Positions 8,299 through 18,411 of a stretch of 59,787 nt of DNA are shown here, piece by piece. This DNA comes from Bacteroidota bacterium (GTDB lineage: Bacteria; Bacteroidota; Ignavibacteria; Kapaibacteriales; UBA961). The notes under the pieces are model-generated. The model was not told the origin of the DNA. It saw only the letters and a list, made by a program, of their open reading frames with translations, and ran no database searches. The DNA lies in assembly GCA_020852855.1 (NCBI GenBank), contig JADZAA010000024.1, positions 1-59,787 on the forward strand. The letters run 5' to 3'. How positions within the stretch are numbered: the first letter of the stretch is position 1; each line of letters opens with the position of its first letter. The position numbers were made by a program, and so were the translations under genes.

Positions 8299-11280
8299 AT
8301 GACAACTGCAAAATCGCTTCTATTCTCGAGATGTTTCCGCTCGCTTGGTCGCACGGCGGCGGTATTTGCCTTTGTTTTCATAGCGTTTTTTGACGCGGCT
8401 GCGGCGCAAAATTCCGCAAGTCCGGCAAATTGGTTATTTCCCAATTGCAATATGGAGGCCACGCGGTTTCAGCCTTGGGCATCATTGCCTCAATCTGTGG
8501 ATTCAATGGTATTAAAATGGTCTACCGTAGAAATTTCCGGCGATATTCAGCCGCTTATTGGAAATATCAAAAATAATCCAAAGCTACGCCCTCAATATCT
8601 TTGGGCGCCGAACGAGATAGCCGCCGTCGTAAAAGAACATTTGATTATTATTGACGGCTCGGGCAAACTGCTTACCAAAACGCCTCTGACCAATGCACCT
8701 CTTGTTCGCGGTGTATCAATGATGTTCGATACAAATGCCGTAGAGCCTTTGGCGGCTACAACTGCACCTGTAGTTTTGGGATTGGAAACTACGGAAACAG
8801 AAAACTCAAAAGACTCCCTGATTTTTGCATATATGGCAGGCTACTTGCCAAATCGCGACAGTGCCGTTATTATTCGGCGACTAAGCGTAAATGTAGGAGC
8901 ATACGCGCCTAATTTGTTCGGCGGAGTAACGCCCGTTTTGGGGCGAAGCGACGGCGGGCAGGCAATAGTATACGCTACGGTGAATATGTCGAAACCGACT
9001 ATTTCGGCAGGCGGCCCGATTACCCCGTTCTTTCGCGGAATAGCACAATTTAACACGGGAACCATTTTTACCATATTTCCGCTGCCCGACGTAAAAGACC
9101 GGCAAGACGACAGAATTACCCTTGGTCCCGAAGTCGGGCTTTTTCCGCCGTCGGTAGTTTCGGCGGGCGGTACGCTTCGTATGATGCCGTCGGTATTTCC
9201 GTCGGAAGGTATTGCCGAGAATATATCAAATCCCGTTACGACTTCCACTTTTGCGGATTTACCCTATTTAATGTCGTTCAATGTTAATACTCCTACAATT
9301 AGCGAAGGTTTTGCATCGGTAGATTTATTGGGTTTAATGGATGATTCCCATCATCGGTCGCTGATACGTCCGTATTATATGCGATTGAATGATGCCGGCG
9401 CAGGCGGAGTGGACAATTTGTATATTCTTATGGCTGAAGGCTATCGCGGTACGGACAGTTCGCGCGGCGTAGCACGGTTGCACCTTTATCGAGCAGACGG
9501 ACAGCCCATTTCAATTCCGGACGACGCAAATATTCCGTCTTATATAGGCGAGAAGAACCATTATTGGTCGGTTGCGGCGGGCAATTTGGACGGAATACCT
9601 GCAAATGAACTATTGCCTTATTATCCCAATAATCCGGGTAACGAGATAATAGTTTCGCAAAGCTCCAAAGAATTTGCCTATCCGGGCAGTAAAATCTCCG
9701 TATTACGCTGGCAAAGCGGCGCAAGGGTTGAAAAAATAACCAAACCCGGTACATATCTTTTTCCTTTCGACACAATTTGCACGCAACAAATGAACGGCTG
9801 GATAGCGGCCGTTGCCGATATTGACGGTGCGGCCGACGGCAAACACGAAATTTTTGTGGCTGACCGCTCAAAACTTTCAATACTGCAAATGCGCGATTAT
9901 CAGGACCCGCGTTTGCGCTTAGGGCGGCCGTTCGACACTTTGCGCGTATTTTCATTCGGCGATGAAATAATAACGGGTGCGGCAGTTGTAGATCTTGAGG
10001 GCGATGGCGGACTCGATATAATCGTAACTACACAAGAGCGTTCATATTGCTTCGGCAATCTTCCGCTTGGTTCACTCGCAGTGGAAATACCCAAAATTCA
10101 GCAAACGCCGCCACAGGAATATTGTCCGGGTGATTCGGTTACGGTACGCTGGCAGAATGCCCTAAAAGGTCAGGATAAAGTCCATATTTTATTCCGTCGC
10201 TATCTAAATGATACTACGCCGCTTACAACGACAGATACACTTCGGAGAAATTATCTGAATTCAGCCGATACAATGGAATTCCGATTTTATGCGGATACGT
10301 CGTTGTTCGGGCGCGAAGGGCGTATTATAGTGCAGGGTGCCAATAGCCGCGACATTCGCGATTCTTCGGCTTATATCAGATTTCCACGGCCGAAAATCGT
10401 CATAACAGGTCCGCCAAGCGATTCGGCTGTTCATCCGGGATATACAGTTGCATTGCGCGGCGCGGCATCATGCCTTGATTCGCTTTGGATGGAATATTAC
10501 AACGGAGCAGTCTGGACGCGGCTTGATTCCATGTCGGGCGGCGGTGCCACTTTTTCGTTTCCTGCCGTTTTACCGTGCCTTCCTATATTTCGTACCGACA
10601 GTACAGACTTGGATACGGCTATTTCGTTGCGTATTATCGGGCGCGATACGGCGTTGAATTATCGCGACACAAGCATTGCATATTCGATAAAATACACGCC
10701 CGCACCGCTTGCCGCCACAATATCGCCGCCGCCGCTTGTTGCTTGTCCGGCACGCGATATTGCTTGGGATATTGCTTCCGTTCCGATTTCGCTTTTATGC
10801 GATACGGTTATTGTGGCGGTTTCCATTGACACGGGACGTTCGTTTCGCATAGTGGATAGAGTTCCGTCGGCCGTTGTTCCTTATGAATGGGACCCGCCCG
10901 CCAATCTTCGCGACTCTATGGCTATTCTTAGATTGACTTGCGCCGGCGGATGCGTTCGCAGCGACACTTTAATTCGCAATATTAAAACGCCGTACATCAG
11001 TATTATCGCACCCAACCCTTTTTCGCCGCCAACCGAAATTGCACAGGTTATATATTCTGTACCGAAACAGACCGCTGTAACAATTCGCGTTTACGACCAA
11101 TCCAATCGGCTTGTGCGCGAAATTATTTCGGGAGAAACGCGGTTACCCGGTATAGCCTATTGCGACCATTGGGACGGAACTTCGGAGTTTGGCATTGTAG
11201 CGAACGGCACGTATTATCTAAGCGTGGAGCCGGCCGGTATAGAGCGCGAGGTTTATCCGGTTTTTGTAAAAAAACAGTAA
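8299..11280 (+). CDS. Secreted FG-GAP/VCBS-like protein with FlgD-like/T9SS-type C-terminus
   Basis: N-terminal signal-like segment; calcium-loop-like DIDGAADGKHEIFVAD and DLEGDGGLDIIVTTQE; C-term NPFSPPTEIAQVIYSVPKQTAVTIRVYDQSNRLVREI...GTYYLSVE. Confidence 0.7.
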   Translation: MTTAKSLLFSRCFRSLGRTAAVFAFVFIAFFDAAAAQNSASPANWLFPNCNMEATRFQPWASLPQSVDSMVLKWSTVEISGDIQPLIGNIKNNPKLRPQYLWAPNEIAAVVKEHLIIIDGSGKLLTKTPLTNAPLVRGVSMMFDTNAVEPLAATTAPVVLGLETTETENSKDSLIFAYMAGYLPNRDSAVIIRRLSVNVGAYAPNLFGGVTPVLGRSDGGQAIVYATVNMSKPTISAGGPITPFFRGIAQFNTGTIFTIFPLPDVKDRQDDRITLGPEVGLFPPSVVSAGGTLRMMPSVFPSEGIAENISNPVTTSTFADLPYLMSFNVNTPTISEGFASVDLLGLMDDSHHRSLIRPYYMRLNDAGAGGVDNLYILMAEGYRGTDSSRGVARLHLYRADGQPISIPDDANIPSYIGEKNHYWSVAAGNLDGIPANELLPYYPNNPGNEIIVSQSSKEFAYPGSKISVLRWQSGARVEKITKPGTYLFPFDTICTQQMNGWIAAVADIDGAADGKHEIFVADRSKLSILQMRDYQDPRLRLGRPFDTLRVFSFGDEIITGAAVVDLEGDGGLDIIVTTQERSYCFGNLPLGSLAVEIPKIQQTPPQEYCPGDSVTVRWQNALKGQDKVHILFRRYLNDTTPLTTTDTLRRNYLNSADTMEFRFYADTSLFGREGRIIVQGANSRDIRDSSAYIRFPRPKIVITGPPSDSAVHPGYTVALRGAASCLDSLWMEYYNGAVWTRLDSMSGGGATFSFPAVLPCLPIFRTDSTDLDTAISLRIIGRDTALNYRDTSIAYSIKYTPAPLAATISPPPLVACPARDIAWDIASVPISLLCDTVIVAVSIDTGRSFRIVDRVPSAVVPYEWDPPANLRDSMAILRLTCAGGCVRSDTLIRNIKTPYISIIAPNPFSPPTEIAQVIYSVPKQTAVTIRVYDQSNRLVREIISGETRLPGIAYCDHWDGTSEFGIVANGTYYLSVEPAGIEREVYPVFVKKQ

Positions 11281-11322
11281 ATTCGGCACGTAAAAATTTC
11301 GTATAATTTCCGCAGGCTTTGC

Positions 11323-12648
11323 TTATTTATCGGCAAATCGCCGAAATAGGCAGGCATCGCCGTAGCTGAGAAAGCGATAATCTTTGTCTTTCAAGGCTTC
11401 GCCGTACACTTCGCGCCAGAAATTGCAGCCGAGAAATGCCGCAACAAGCAACAGCAATGTACTGCCCGGCTGATGGAAATTTGTTATCAGACCGTCTGCC
11501 GTTCCGAAACGATAGCCCGGCGCTATCAATAGTGAAGTAGAGCCGCGCAGTTCGCTTAGATTATTGGAAATTGCCCAATTTATGACTGTATTTAAGGCTT
11601 CGCTTGCCGACGGATAATTATCGCGGCGTTCATACGGAGTCCATTGCTCTACGCAAAACTCCGTACCTTCCGTATCAACTCTGTTCTCGAGTATTCCTAC
11701 GCCGAACCAATAAAGCGATTCCATTGCGCGAAGTGATGTAGTGCCTACGCATATTACCGGCAAATTATTATTAAAATGTGCGGTAATTCTTTGAAGTTCG
11801 GCAAGCGAAATGCCGATTTTTTCGGAATGCATGACGATATCGCCTATCAGCTCCGTTTCAATCGGCTTGAATGTGCCAAGTCCTACGGCTAATATCAATT
11901 CTGCGCGGGCAATTCCGCGAGCTTCTGTTTGGGCAAGAATTTCAGGTGTAAAATGAAGTCCGGCCGTAGGCGCGGCCGCCGAGCCCGGCGAACGTGCATA
12001 GACGGTTTGATATCGTACTGCATCCGAAGCATCTGCGCGACGCTTTATGTAGGGAGGAAGCGGCATATTTCCCGCACGTTCGATTAACTCGCCAAAAGTA
12101 ATGTCTGATGGTTGCCAACTGAACTCTATAATAGCCTCTTGAGAAAACTTTTCACAAATTTTCGCGGTAAACGAGCAACCGTTTGCATCTCCGGCAAGTA
12201 TCATATCGGCAGTCAAATTGCGTCCGCCGAGCATACATTTCCAACGGCTTAAGGCATATTGTGCCAGGTTATCTTCGGCAGAATGTTTATTGTCCGGCTC
12301 GAGCAACAAAATTTCCACCGCTCCGCCGGTTGGCTTTCGTGCTTCAAGTCGTGCGGTTATTACTTTTGTAACATTAGTTATAATCATGCTTTGCGCCGGC
12401 AGCAGCGCGGGCAGATCTGAAAAACTGTGATGAGAAATAGAGCGAGAGGTCGAGCAAGCTGCAAGAAGTCGGCTTTGGTCGCGTTGTTCGGCCGGGCGCA
12501 CTGCTATGCGCTCCGGCGGTAAATTATATGTAAAATCCTTGGCGTACAAAGAGGTAACGGTATAGCAGCTCGCCGTTTGCGGCTTTATGACTGTGTGCAT
12601 ATTAAATGTAATGTGTTGCGGTGCGGAAATTCGGTATTTTTGCGACAT
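11323..12648 (-). CDS. queA: S-adenosylmethionine:tRNA ribosyltransferase-isomerase
   Basis: DFTYNLPPERIAVRPAEQRDQSRLL, GSAAAPTAGLHFT, GTFKPIETE, TNFHQPGSTLLLLVAAFLG; start refined from the ORF-track start (12810), which overlaps the divergent gene. Confidence 0.92.
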   Translation of the reverse strand: MSQKYRISAPQHITFNMHTVIKPQTASCYTVTSLYAKDFTYNLPPERIAVRPAEQRDQSRLLAACSTSRSISHHSFSDLPALLPAQSMIITNVTKVITARLEARKPTGGAVEILLLEPDNKHSAEDNLAQYALSRWKCMLGGRNLTADMILAGDANGCSFTAKICEKFSQEAIIEFSWQPSDITFGELIERAGNMPLPPYIKRRADASDAVRYQTVYARSPGSAAAPTAGLHFTPEILAQTEARGIARAELILAVGLGTFKPIETELIGDIVMHSEKIGISLAELQRITAHFNNNLPVICVGTTSLRAMESLYWFGVGILENRVDTEGTEFCVEQWTPYERRDNYPSASEALNTVINWAISNNLSELRGSTSLLIAPGYRFGTADGLITNFHQPGSTLLLLVAAFLGCNFWREVYGEALKDKDYRFLSYGDACLFRRFADK

Positions 12649-12684
12649 AAAATTCATTTGTAAATTACAAACTAAACATACGGG

Positions 12685-13236
12685 ATGCAAATCGAATTTA
12701 TCGACGGGCATATTTGCATACGTCCATATACAAATTCCGACGCGATTTTGCTGTACGAGGCAGCGCGGGAATGTTTGCCCGACGGCGTAGAGTGGATGCC
12801 GTGGGTACATACGGAATATTCGCTTGACGAATCGCGCGGGTGGATTGCAACGAGTATTGAAAAATGGGCAAACGGAACCGAGTATAATTTTGCCGTAATT
12901 TCGGCTGCAACCGGGGAATATTTGGGCGGAGTCGGATTAAATCGCATTGATGCGGAATACAATATTGCCAATCTCGGTTATTGGGTCAGAAAAAGTGTGC
13001 GTGGGCGGGGAATTGCGATTGCGGCGGCACGCCTTGCGGCCGAGTTCGGATTTAATCATCTTGATATGAGCAGAATCGAAATTGTTGTGGCAGTACATAA
13101 TACGGCGAGCTGTCGCACTGCGGAAAAATCAGGTGCATTGCGCGAAGGAATATTGCGTAATCGGCTGAAGACAGGGGGCAAACGTTACGATGCAGTTATG
13201 CATTCTTTTACGCCGCCGGATTTCGGCAGAGTCTGA
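12685..13236 (+). CDS. GNAT-family N-acetyltransferase (RimJ/RimL-like)
   Basis: GGVGLNRIDAEYNIANLGYWVRKSVRGRGIAIAAARLAAEFGFNHLDMSRIEIVVAVHNTASCRTAEKSGALREG. Confidence 0.9.
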   Translation: MQIEFIDGHICIRPYTNSDAILLYEAARECLPDGVEWMPWVHTEYSLDESRGWIATSIEKWANGTEYNFAVISAATGEYLGGVGLNRIDAEYNIANLGYWVRKSVRGRGIAIAAARLAAEFGFNHLDMSRIEIVVAVHNTASCRTAEKSGALREGILRNRLKTGGKRYDAVMHSFTPPDFGRV

Positions 13237-13302
13237 AAGAGCGATGCAAGCACTTGCGATATAAGATAAATAAGTAAAATTAAAATTGGGTGCGCTTGCC
13301 GT

Positions 13303-13635
13303 ATGTTTTGGGGGCTTCGGCGCAAAAAAGTTTGGCAGTCTTTCGATAAATCCGTAATTTTGCAAACTATTACTACGCTTTTTCTTGCCGTGAAGACAGA
13401 ACCGTGCGAGAAAGATACGAAAACGCAGAGTTCGGTTTATCGCGAGCTTGCTCCGTATCTTTCGTTAGGTTATCAACTTGTAGCACCCGCAGGGCTTTTG
13501 GGAGCGGTAGGCTGGTGGATTGACGGCAAGTACGGTACGCGCCCATTATGGCTTGCGATTGGCTTGGGATTTGGTTGCATAGTCGGACTAACGACTATAA
13601 TTCGTACCGTAATGCAGTCCGACAAAAAAAGATAA
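13303..13635 (+). CDS. AtpZ/AtpI-family F0F1-ATPase-associated membrane protein (start possibly the GTG near 13390)
   Basis: YLSLGYQLVAPAGLLGAVGWWIDGKYGTRPLWLAIGLGFGCIVGLTTIIR; directly upstream of atpB. Confidence 0.75.
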   Translation: MFWGLRRKKVWQSFDKSVILQTITTLFLAVKTEPCEKDTKTQSSVYRELAPYLSLGYQLVAPAGLLGAVGWWIDGKYGTRPLWLAIGLGFGCIVGLTTIIRTVMQSDKKR

Positions 13636-13648
13636 ATATCGGAGCGCA

Positions 13649-13978
13649 ATGGATTTACAATCCTCGGCTTGGCTTTCGGCGGCGGTTGCGGCCGCATTTT
13701 GCTTAGTTAATGTTCTTATAGGATATTCGATTGCGCGCCATGCGATTTCCAAGCCTTGGGAAACTTTTGCAGGGTTGATTATCGGCGGAATGGGCGGACG
13801 TGTGGCATTGTTGGGGGCGGCCGTCTGGTATTTTATGACGAAAATCGGTGTCCATACGCTTGGATTTACTATGACGCTCGGCATAGGCAGTTTTATCCTT
13901 ATCTTTGTGGAAATCATATATTTCCATCATCTTGCAGGAAAAATTCCGCATAAAAGTGAGAAAATTAAGACGCTATAA
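13649..13978 (+). CDS. Small membrane protein, ATP synthase subunit I-like
   Basis: About 4 hydrophobic segments (WLSAAVAAAFCLVNVLIGYSIA...GGRVALLGAAVWYFM), position between AtpZ-like gene and atpB. Confidence 0.5.
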   Translation: MDLQSSAWLSAAVAAAFCLVNVLIGYSIARHAISKPWETFAGLIIGGMGGRVALLGAAVWYFMTKIGVHTLGFTMTLGIGSFILIFVEIIYFHHLAGKIPHKSEKIKTL

Positions 13979-14000
13979 AATTCGATTTTTTAAGTAACGA

Positions 14001-15062
14001 ATGAATAACGACAGTACGACTACGCATACCGCCGTTGCTACGACGCATACGCAAGACCCGCATCTTGCGGAGCTTGAGCAAAAAGAAAGTGTTTTTACCA
14101 AGATTTTTAACACAAATCTTGGTGACCATCATGGCTTATACGTTTTCGATTATCATGTCGCCGACTTGCCGTATATCTTTTACGATAAAGAAACCGGCTT
14201 GCAGATTTATACGTCGGAACACTCGCTCGAAGCGGCCGGAGCCTATGAGCTTCATCACGGGCATCCGATCGTCAAAGCGCGATATGAAACGCAACTTCAC
14301 ACGGGAAAGACATCGAAAGAAGCACTTAAGGTTGCAAAGCCTGCGCTTGATTTGTCGGTTACTAATTTAGTAGCTTATCAGTGGTTCGGAATTTTACTTC
14401 TTAGCTTAGGCTTTTTCCTTGCGGCGCGGAAATATAAACGTAATCCGATGAAGCCGCCTTCCGGCTTGCAAAATTTACTTGAAGTTTTGATACAATTCGT
14501 GCGCGACGATATTGTACGCCCGAATATGCCGAGTGTTAAAATAGCCGACGGGTTGACAGGCTATTTTGTGGCATTGTTCTCGTTTATTCTGATACTGAAT
14601 ATACTCGGACTGCTTCCGGGCGGGCATCCGGCGGCCGGTGCAGTCGGTACTACTGCCGCGCTCGCAATAACCGCTTTTCTTGTCATAAATATAACTGCAT
14701 TTCGCGTAGCAGGCGTAAAAGCATGGTTTTCGCATTTATTGGGCGGTGCGCCTTGGTGGCTTGCACCTATTATGGTGCCAATAGAAATAGTCGGGTTGTT
14801 TAGCAAGCCTTTCGCCCTTATGGTGCGCTTGTTCGCCAATATGAGCGCGGGACACATTGTTATTTTTTCGCTGGTCGGACTGATTTTCTTCTTTGAAACT
14901 CTGTTGGTTGCACCCGTATCGGTAGGATTCGTGGTGTTTATCTATTTTCTTGAAACATTGGTAGCATTGTTGCAGGCCTTTATTTTTACGATACTTACAG
15001 CCGTATTTGCAGGGCTTGCCATAGGTGACCACGGACATGACGACCATGCCGCAGCGCATTGA
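14001..15062 (+). CDS. atpB: F0F1 ATP synthase subunit A (His-rich N-terminal extension)
   Basis: KPFALMVRLFANMSAGHIVIFSLVGLIF with conserved Arg; NLLEVLIQFVRDDIVRPNM. Confidence 0.95.
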   Translation: MNNDSTTTHTAVATTHTQDPHLAELEQKESVFTKIFNTNLGDHHGLYVFDYHVADLPYIFYDKETGLQIYTSEHSLEAAGAYELHHGHPIVKARYETQLHTGKTSKEALKVAKPALDLSVTNLVAYQWFGILLLSLGFFLAARKYKRNPMKPPSGLQNLLEVLIQFVRDDIVRPNMPSVKIADGLTGYFVALFSFILILNILGLLPGGHPAAGAVGTTAALAITAFLVINITAFRVAGVKAWFSHLLGGAPWWLAPIMVPIEIVGLFSKPFALMVRLFANMSAGHIVIFSLVGLIFFFETLLVAPVSVGFVVFIYFLETLVALLQAFIFTILTAVFAGLAIGDHGHDDHAAAH

Positions 15063-15171
15063 CGGCGTTCGTACACTTTAGCATTGCAGAGTTTATCTCT
15101 CGGAAACGAAAGCAAAAATCACACAATAAGTTTCATTTTTGTATTTATCACAATCTCTCAGGATTAGTCGC

Positions 15172-15399
15172 ATGGAACCTCAAGGACTTGCATGGTTAGC
15201 CGCCGGTTTGGGCGTAGGCATTACGGTGTTTGGCGTAGGAACGGGCATCGGTCCGCTTGTAGCTGCCGCTTTGGAGGCAGGCGCACGCCAGCCGGAAACC
15301 GCTAAAGACGCACGCACTACAATGATTATCGGTGCTGCTCTGATAGAAGGCGTGGCTCTGTTTGCAATGGTTATCTGCATACTCTTGGCTACGCATTAA
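15172..15399 (+). CDS. atpE: F0F1 ATP synthase subunit C
   Basis: Start refined to 15172; MEPQGLAWLAAGLGVGITVFGVGTGIGPLVAAALEAGARQPE...GAALIEGVALFAMVICILL. Confidence 0.95.
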   Translation: MEPQGLAWLAAGLGVGITVFGVGTGIGPLVAAALEAGARQPETAKDARTTMIIGAALIEGVALFAMVICILLATH

Positions 15400-15534
15400 A
15401 AATGATCAGCCGGAGCGCAGACGTTAAATAGCGTTAAAAATCGCCGGCGCGGACTTCTTTTGCTTCGCGCCGGCTCATTTACGCAAAATTTTACGTAACT
15501 CGTTCAAAAAATATAATATAAGTGCTACGACGAT

Positions 15535-16029
15535 ATGGAAAATCTACTTCAGATATCGCCCGGTCTAATGATTTGGACGCTGATAAATTTCGGCGTTTTC
15601 TTTTTTATTTTCGGCAAATTCGGTTTTAAGCCTATGATTGCGGCGCTTAAATCTCGCGAGGATGCGATAGCCGCATCAATAGCAGAAGCCGAAGCGCAGA
15701 ACGCGGAAGCAAAACGACTTTTCGAAGAGAATCGCCGAAGAATCGCCGACGCTCAAAATGAAATAGCCGCCATGGTCAAAGAAGGCAAGGAACGCGCCGA
15801 GCGCCATATACACGCCGCACAAGAAGAAGCCGAACGCCTGAAAAAAGCCAAAGTGGAAGAATCTTTGCGCCAAATTGCGCAGGAGAAAGACGCGGCACTG
15901 GCCTCGTTGCGCGGCGAGGTTGCTTCTCTTGTAATCGAGGCTACATCGAAAATCCTTGGTGCAAAGATAGACGCGGAGCAGAACCGTGCGTTGATAGAAA
16001 CCTATATATCGCAAATTTCAAAGAATTAA
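15535..16029 (+). CDS. atpF: F0F1 ATP synthase subunit B
   Basis: N-terminal TM then long Ala/Glu-rich helix (IAASIAEAEAQNAEAKRLFEENRRRI), atp cluster position. Confidence 0.93.
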   Translation: MENLLQISPGLMIWTLINFGVFFFIFGKFGFKPMIAALKSREDAIAASIAEAEAQNAEAKRLFEENRRRIADAQNEIAAMVKEGKERAERHIHAAQEEAERLKKAKVEESLRQIAQEKDAALASLRGEVASLVIEATSKILGAKIDAEQNRALIETYISQISKN

Positions 16030-16063
16030 CGCACCTTTATCCTCTTAATAGACGCATTTACGC

Positions 16064-16630
16064 ATGGTCAACTCTCGCATTATCAAACGCTACGCGCTCG
16101 CACTGATGAAGTCGGCCGACGACGTTTCAGTAGAGCAAATTTACGGCGACCTCGCAAAAGTTTCGAGCATTATAGGTGCGTCGAAAGACCTGAAAGTTCT
16201 TCTTCGCAGCCCCGCCATCGAATACCGCAAAAAGCAGGCGATATTTCAGGAAATATTCAAGCCGATTATTTCGGCGGCTACGCTCGATTTCATAATGCTT
16301 TTGCTGGAAAAAAAACGCGAGATTATGTTCAAGGAAATAATTGCCGCATTCAAGCAATTATATAATGAGCGGCATAATATACAAACTACGCATATCACGT
16401 CCGCCGCACCGCTTGACAATGCATTGCAAAATCAAATTGCAGCCGCAGTTGAAGCGAAAATAAACAAGAAAATTGATGCTGTCTTTACGGTTAATCCTAA
16501 TCTTAAGGGCGGAATAATCATTACGATAGGCGATATAACCTATGACGGGAGCGTGCGCCGACAGCTCGAACTTCTCTATAAGCAGATGACAGGCAAAGAT
16601 ATGCCCGAAAATGTAAGAAGTGCTATATAG
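16064..16630 (+). CDS. atpH: F0F1 ATP synthase subunit delta
   Basis: MVNSRIIKRYALALMKSADD...NPNLKGGIIITIGDITYDGSVRRQLELL. Confidence 0.93.
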   Translation: MVNSRIIKRYALALMKSADDVSVEQIYGDLAKVSSIIGASKDLKVLLRSPAIEYRKKQAIFQEIFKPIISAATLDFIMLLLEKKREIMFKEIIAAFKQLYNERHNIQTTHITSAAPLDNALQNQIAAAVEAKINKKIDAVFTVNPNLKGGIIITIGDITYDGSVRRQLELLYKQMTGKDMPENVRSAI

Positions 16631-16822
16631 AACTGACGCGATACAAAGAATTTATCTTGAAATCGGAAGCGATGATACGCAAAGCGTTGCAAAGATAATT
16701 TCACGCAAAGCAAATTGTCCGGTCAGCAAAGAAATAATACCGCAAAAACAGCGGTGCAATAGTTTTTAACGCTCACACAGCAAAATAACGAAAATCTCTT
16801 ACGACTATACTGAGGAACTACA

Positions 16823-18382
16823 ATGGCAGACGTGCGCCCGGAAGAAATTTCCACTATTTTACGGCGACAGCTATCCGGTTACGAAAAAGATGTTGATATT
16901 TACGAGGTCGGAACCGTTTTGCAAGTAGGCGACGGGGTTGCCCGCGTTTACGGGCTTAGCAAAGTTATGGCCTCCGAGCTTGTGGAATTTCCCAACGGCG
17001 TTGTGGGCATGGTGCTGAACCTGGAAGAAGACAACGTGGGCGTGATTCTGTTTGGCGACGACCGTCTTGTGAAAGAAGGCTATACGGTGCGTCGCACGGG
17101 GCGCATAGCCTCCGTTCCCGTAGGCGAGGAATTGCTCGGGCGCGTGGTAAACCCTCTGGGAATACCGATTGACGGAAAAGGTGCTATAAGCACAGCGCAG
17201 ACATTTCCTATCGAACGCAAAGCTCTTGGCGTTATAGAGCGCCAACCTGTGAAAGAGCCGTTGCAAACAGGTATAAAAGCAATTGACGCGCTTATTCCCA
17301 TCGGGCGCGGCCAGCGCGAACTTATTATCGGCGACCGCCAAACCGGAAAAACGGTTGTTGCACTCGATACCATTATCAATCAAAAATTCACTCATACCGA
17401 AGAAGCGCGTCGGCAAGGCGTTAATCCCGTATATTGCATCTATGTTGCAATAGGCCAGAAAGGCTCGACGGTTGCCAACGTGGTTTCCACATTGGAAGAG
17501 CATGGCGCAATGGACTATACAATTATCGTTGCCGCAAATGCTTCCGACCCTGCCCCTTTGCAATTTATCGCTCCGTATTGCGGTGCATCTATGGGCGAAT
17601 TTTTCCGCGATTCAGGCCGCCACGCCCTTGTAATCTACGACGATTTGTCGAAACAAGCGGCAGCCTATCGTCAGGTTTCATTGTTGTTGCGCCGTCCGCC
17701 TGGACGCGAAGCCTATCCAGGCGATATTTTCTATTTGCACAGCCGCTTGCTTGAGCGCGCAGCCAAACTTTCTGACGATTTGGGCGGTGGGTCAATGACT
17801 GCATTGCCCGTTATCGAAACGCAACAAGGCGACGTTGCGGCTTATATTCCCACGAACGTTATCTCGATTACCGACGGGCAGATTTACCTTGAGCCTAATC
17901 TGTTTAACGCAGGTATCCGTCCGGCTTTGAACGTGGGTATTTCGGTGTCGCGCGTAGGTGGAAATGCGCAAATCAAAGCTATGAAAAAAGTAGCGGGGCC
18001 GCTTAAACTCGAACTCGCAATGTTCCGCGCACTCGAAGCATTCGCAAAATTCGGGTCCGACCTCGACAAAGATACATTGCAGAAACTTAATCGCGGACAA
18101 AGACTTTCCGAGATATTGAAGCAATTGCAATATTCGCCCGTTCCCGTCGAGCGTCAAGTTGCGCTTATGTATGCGGCAACAACGGGTGCTTTGGACGATG
18201 TTCCCGTGGAATATGTCGGCAGATTCGAGCAGGAATTTACCGAATACATGGAAACGCACCGCAAGGACGTTCTCGATATGATTGCTGCCAAAAAAGAGCT
18301 TTCAAAAGAGGTTTCTGCCGGACTTGACGATGCTATAAATAATTTTATGGCACGCTTCAAAGCGATTTTGCCTAAGAAATAA
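16823..18382 (+). CDS. atpA: F0F1 ATP synthase subunit alpha
   Basis: P-loop [71 protein letters not shown]. Confidence 0.98.
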   Translation: MADVRPEEISTILRRQLSGYEKDVDIYEVGTVLQVGDGVARVYGLSKVMASELVEFPNGVVGMVLNLEEDNVGVILFGDDRLVKEGYTVRRTGRIASVPVGEELLGRVVNPLGIPIDGKGAISTAQTFPIERKALGVIERQPVKEPLQTGIKAIDALIPIGRGQRELIIGDRQTGKTVVALDTIINQKFTHTEEARRQGVNPVYCIYVAIGQKGSTVANVVSTLEEHGAMDYTIIVAANASDPAPLQFIAPYCGASMGEFFRDSGRHALVIYDDLSKQAAAYRQVSLLLRRPPGREAYPGDIFYLHSRLLERAAKLSDDLGGGSMTALPVIETQQGDVAAYIPTNVISITDGQIYLEPNLFNAGIRPALNVGISVSRVGGNAQIKAMKKVAGPLKLELAMFRALEAFAKFGSDLDKDTLQKLNRGQRLSEILKQLQYSPVPVERQVALMYAATTGALDDVPVEYVGRFEQEFTEYMETHRKDVLDMIAAKKELSKEVSAGLDDAINNFMARFKAILPKK

Positions 18383-18411
18383 TCCCGAATAATCATTGTT
18401 TTTTTCGTATC

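Noticed and set aside
16871-17563. 230-aa minus-strand ORF inside atpA
   Set aside because: Fully antisense to the unambiguous atpA CDS; translation is Cys/His/Asn-rich with no domain logic, typical shadow ORF.
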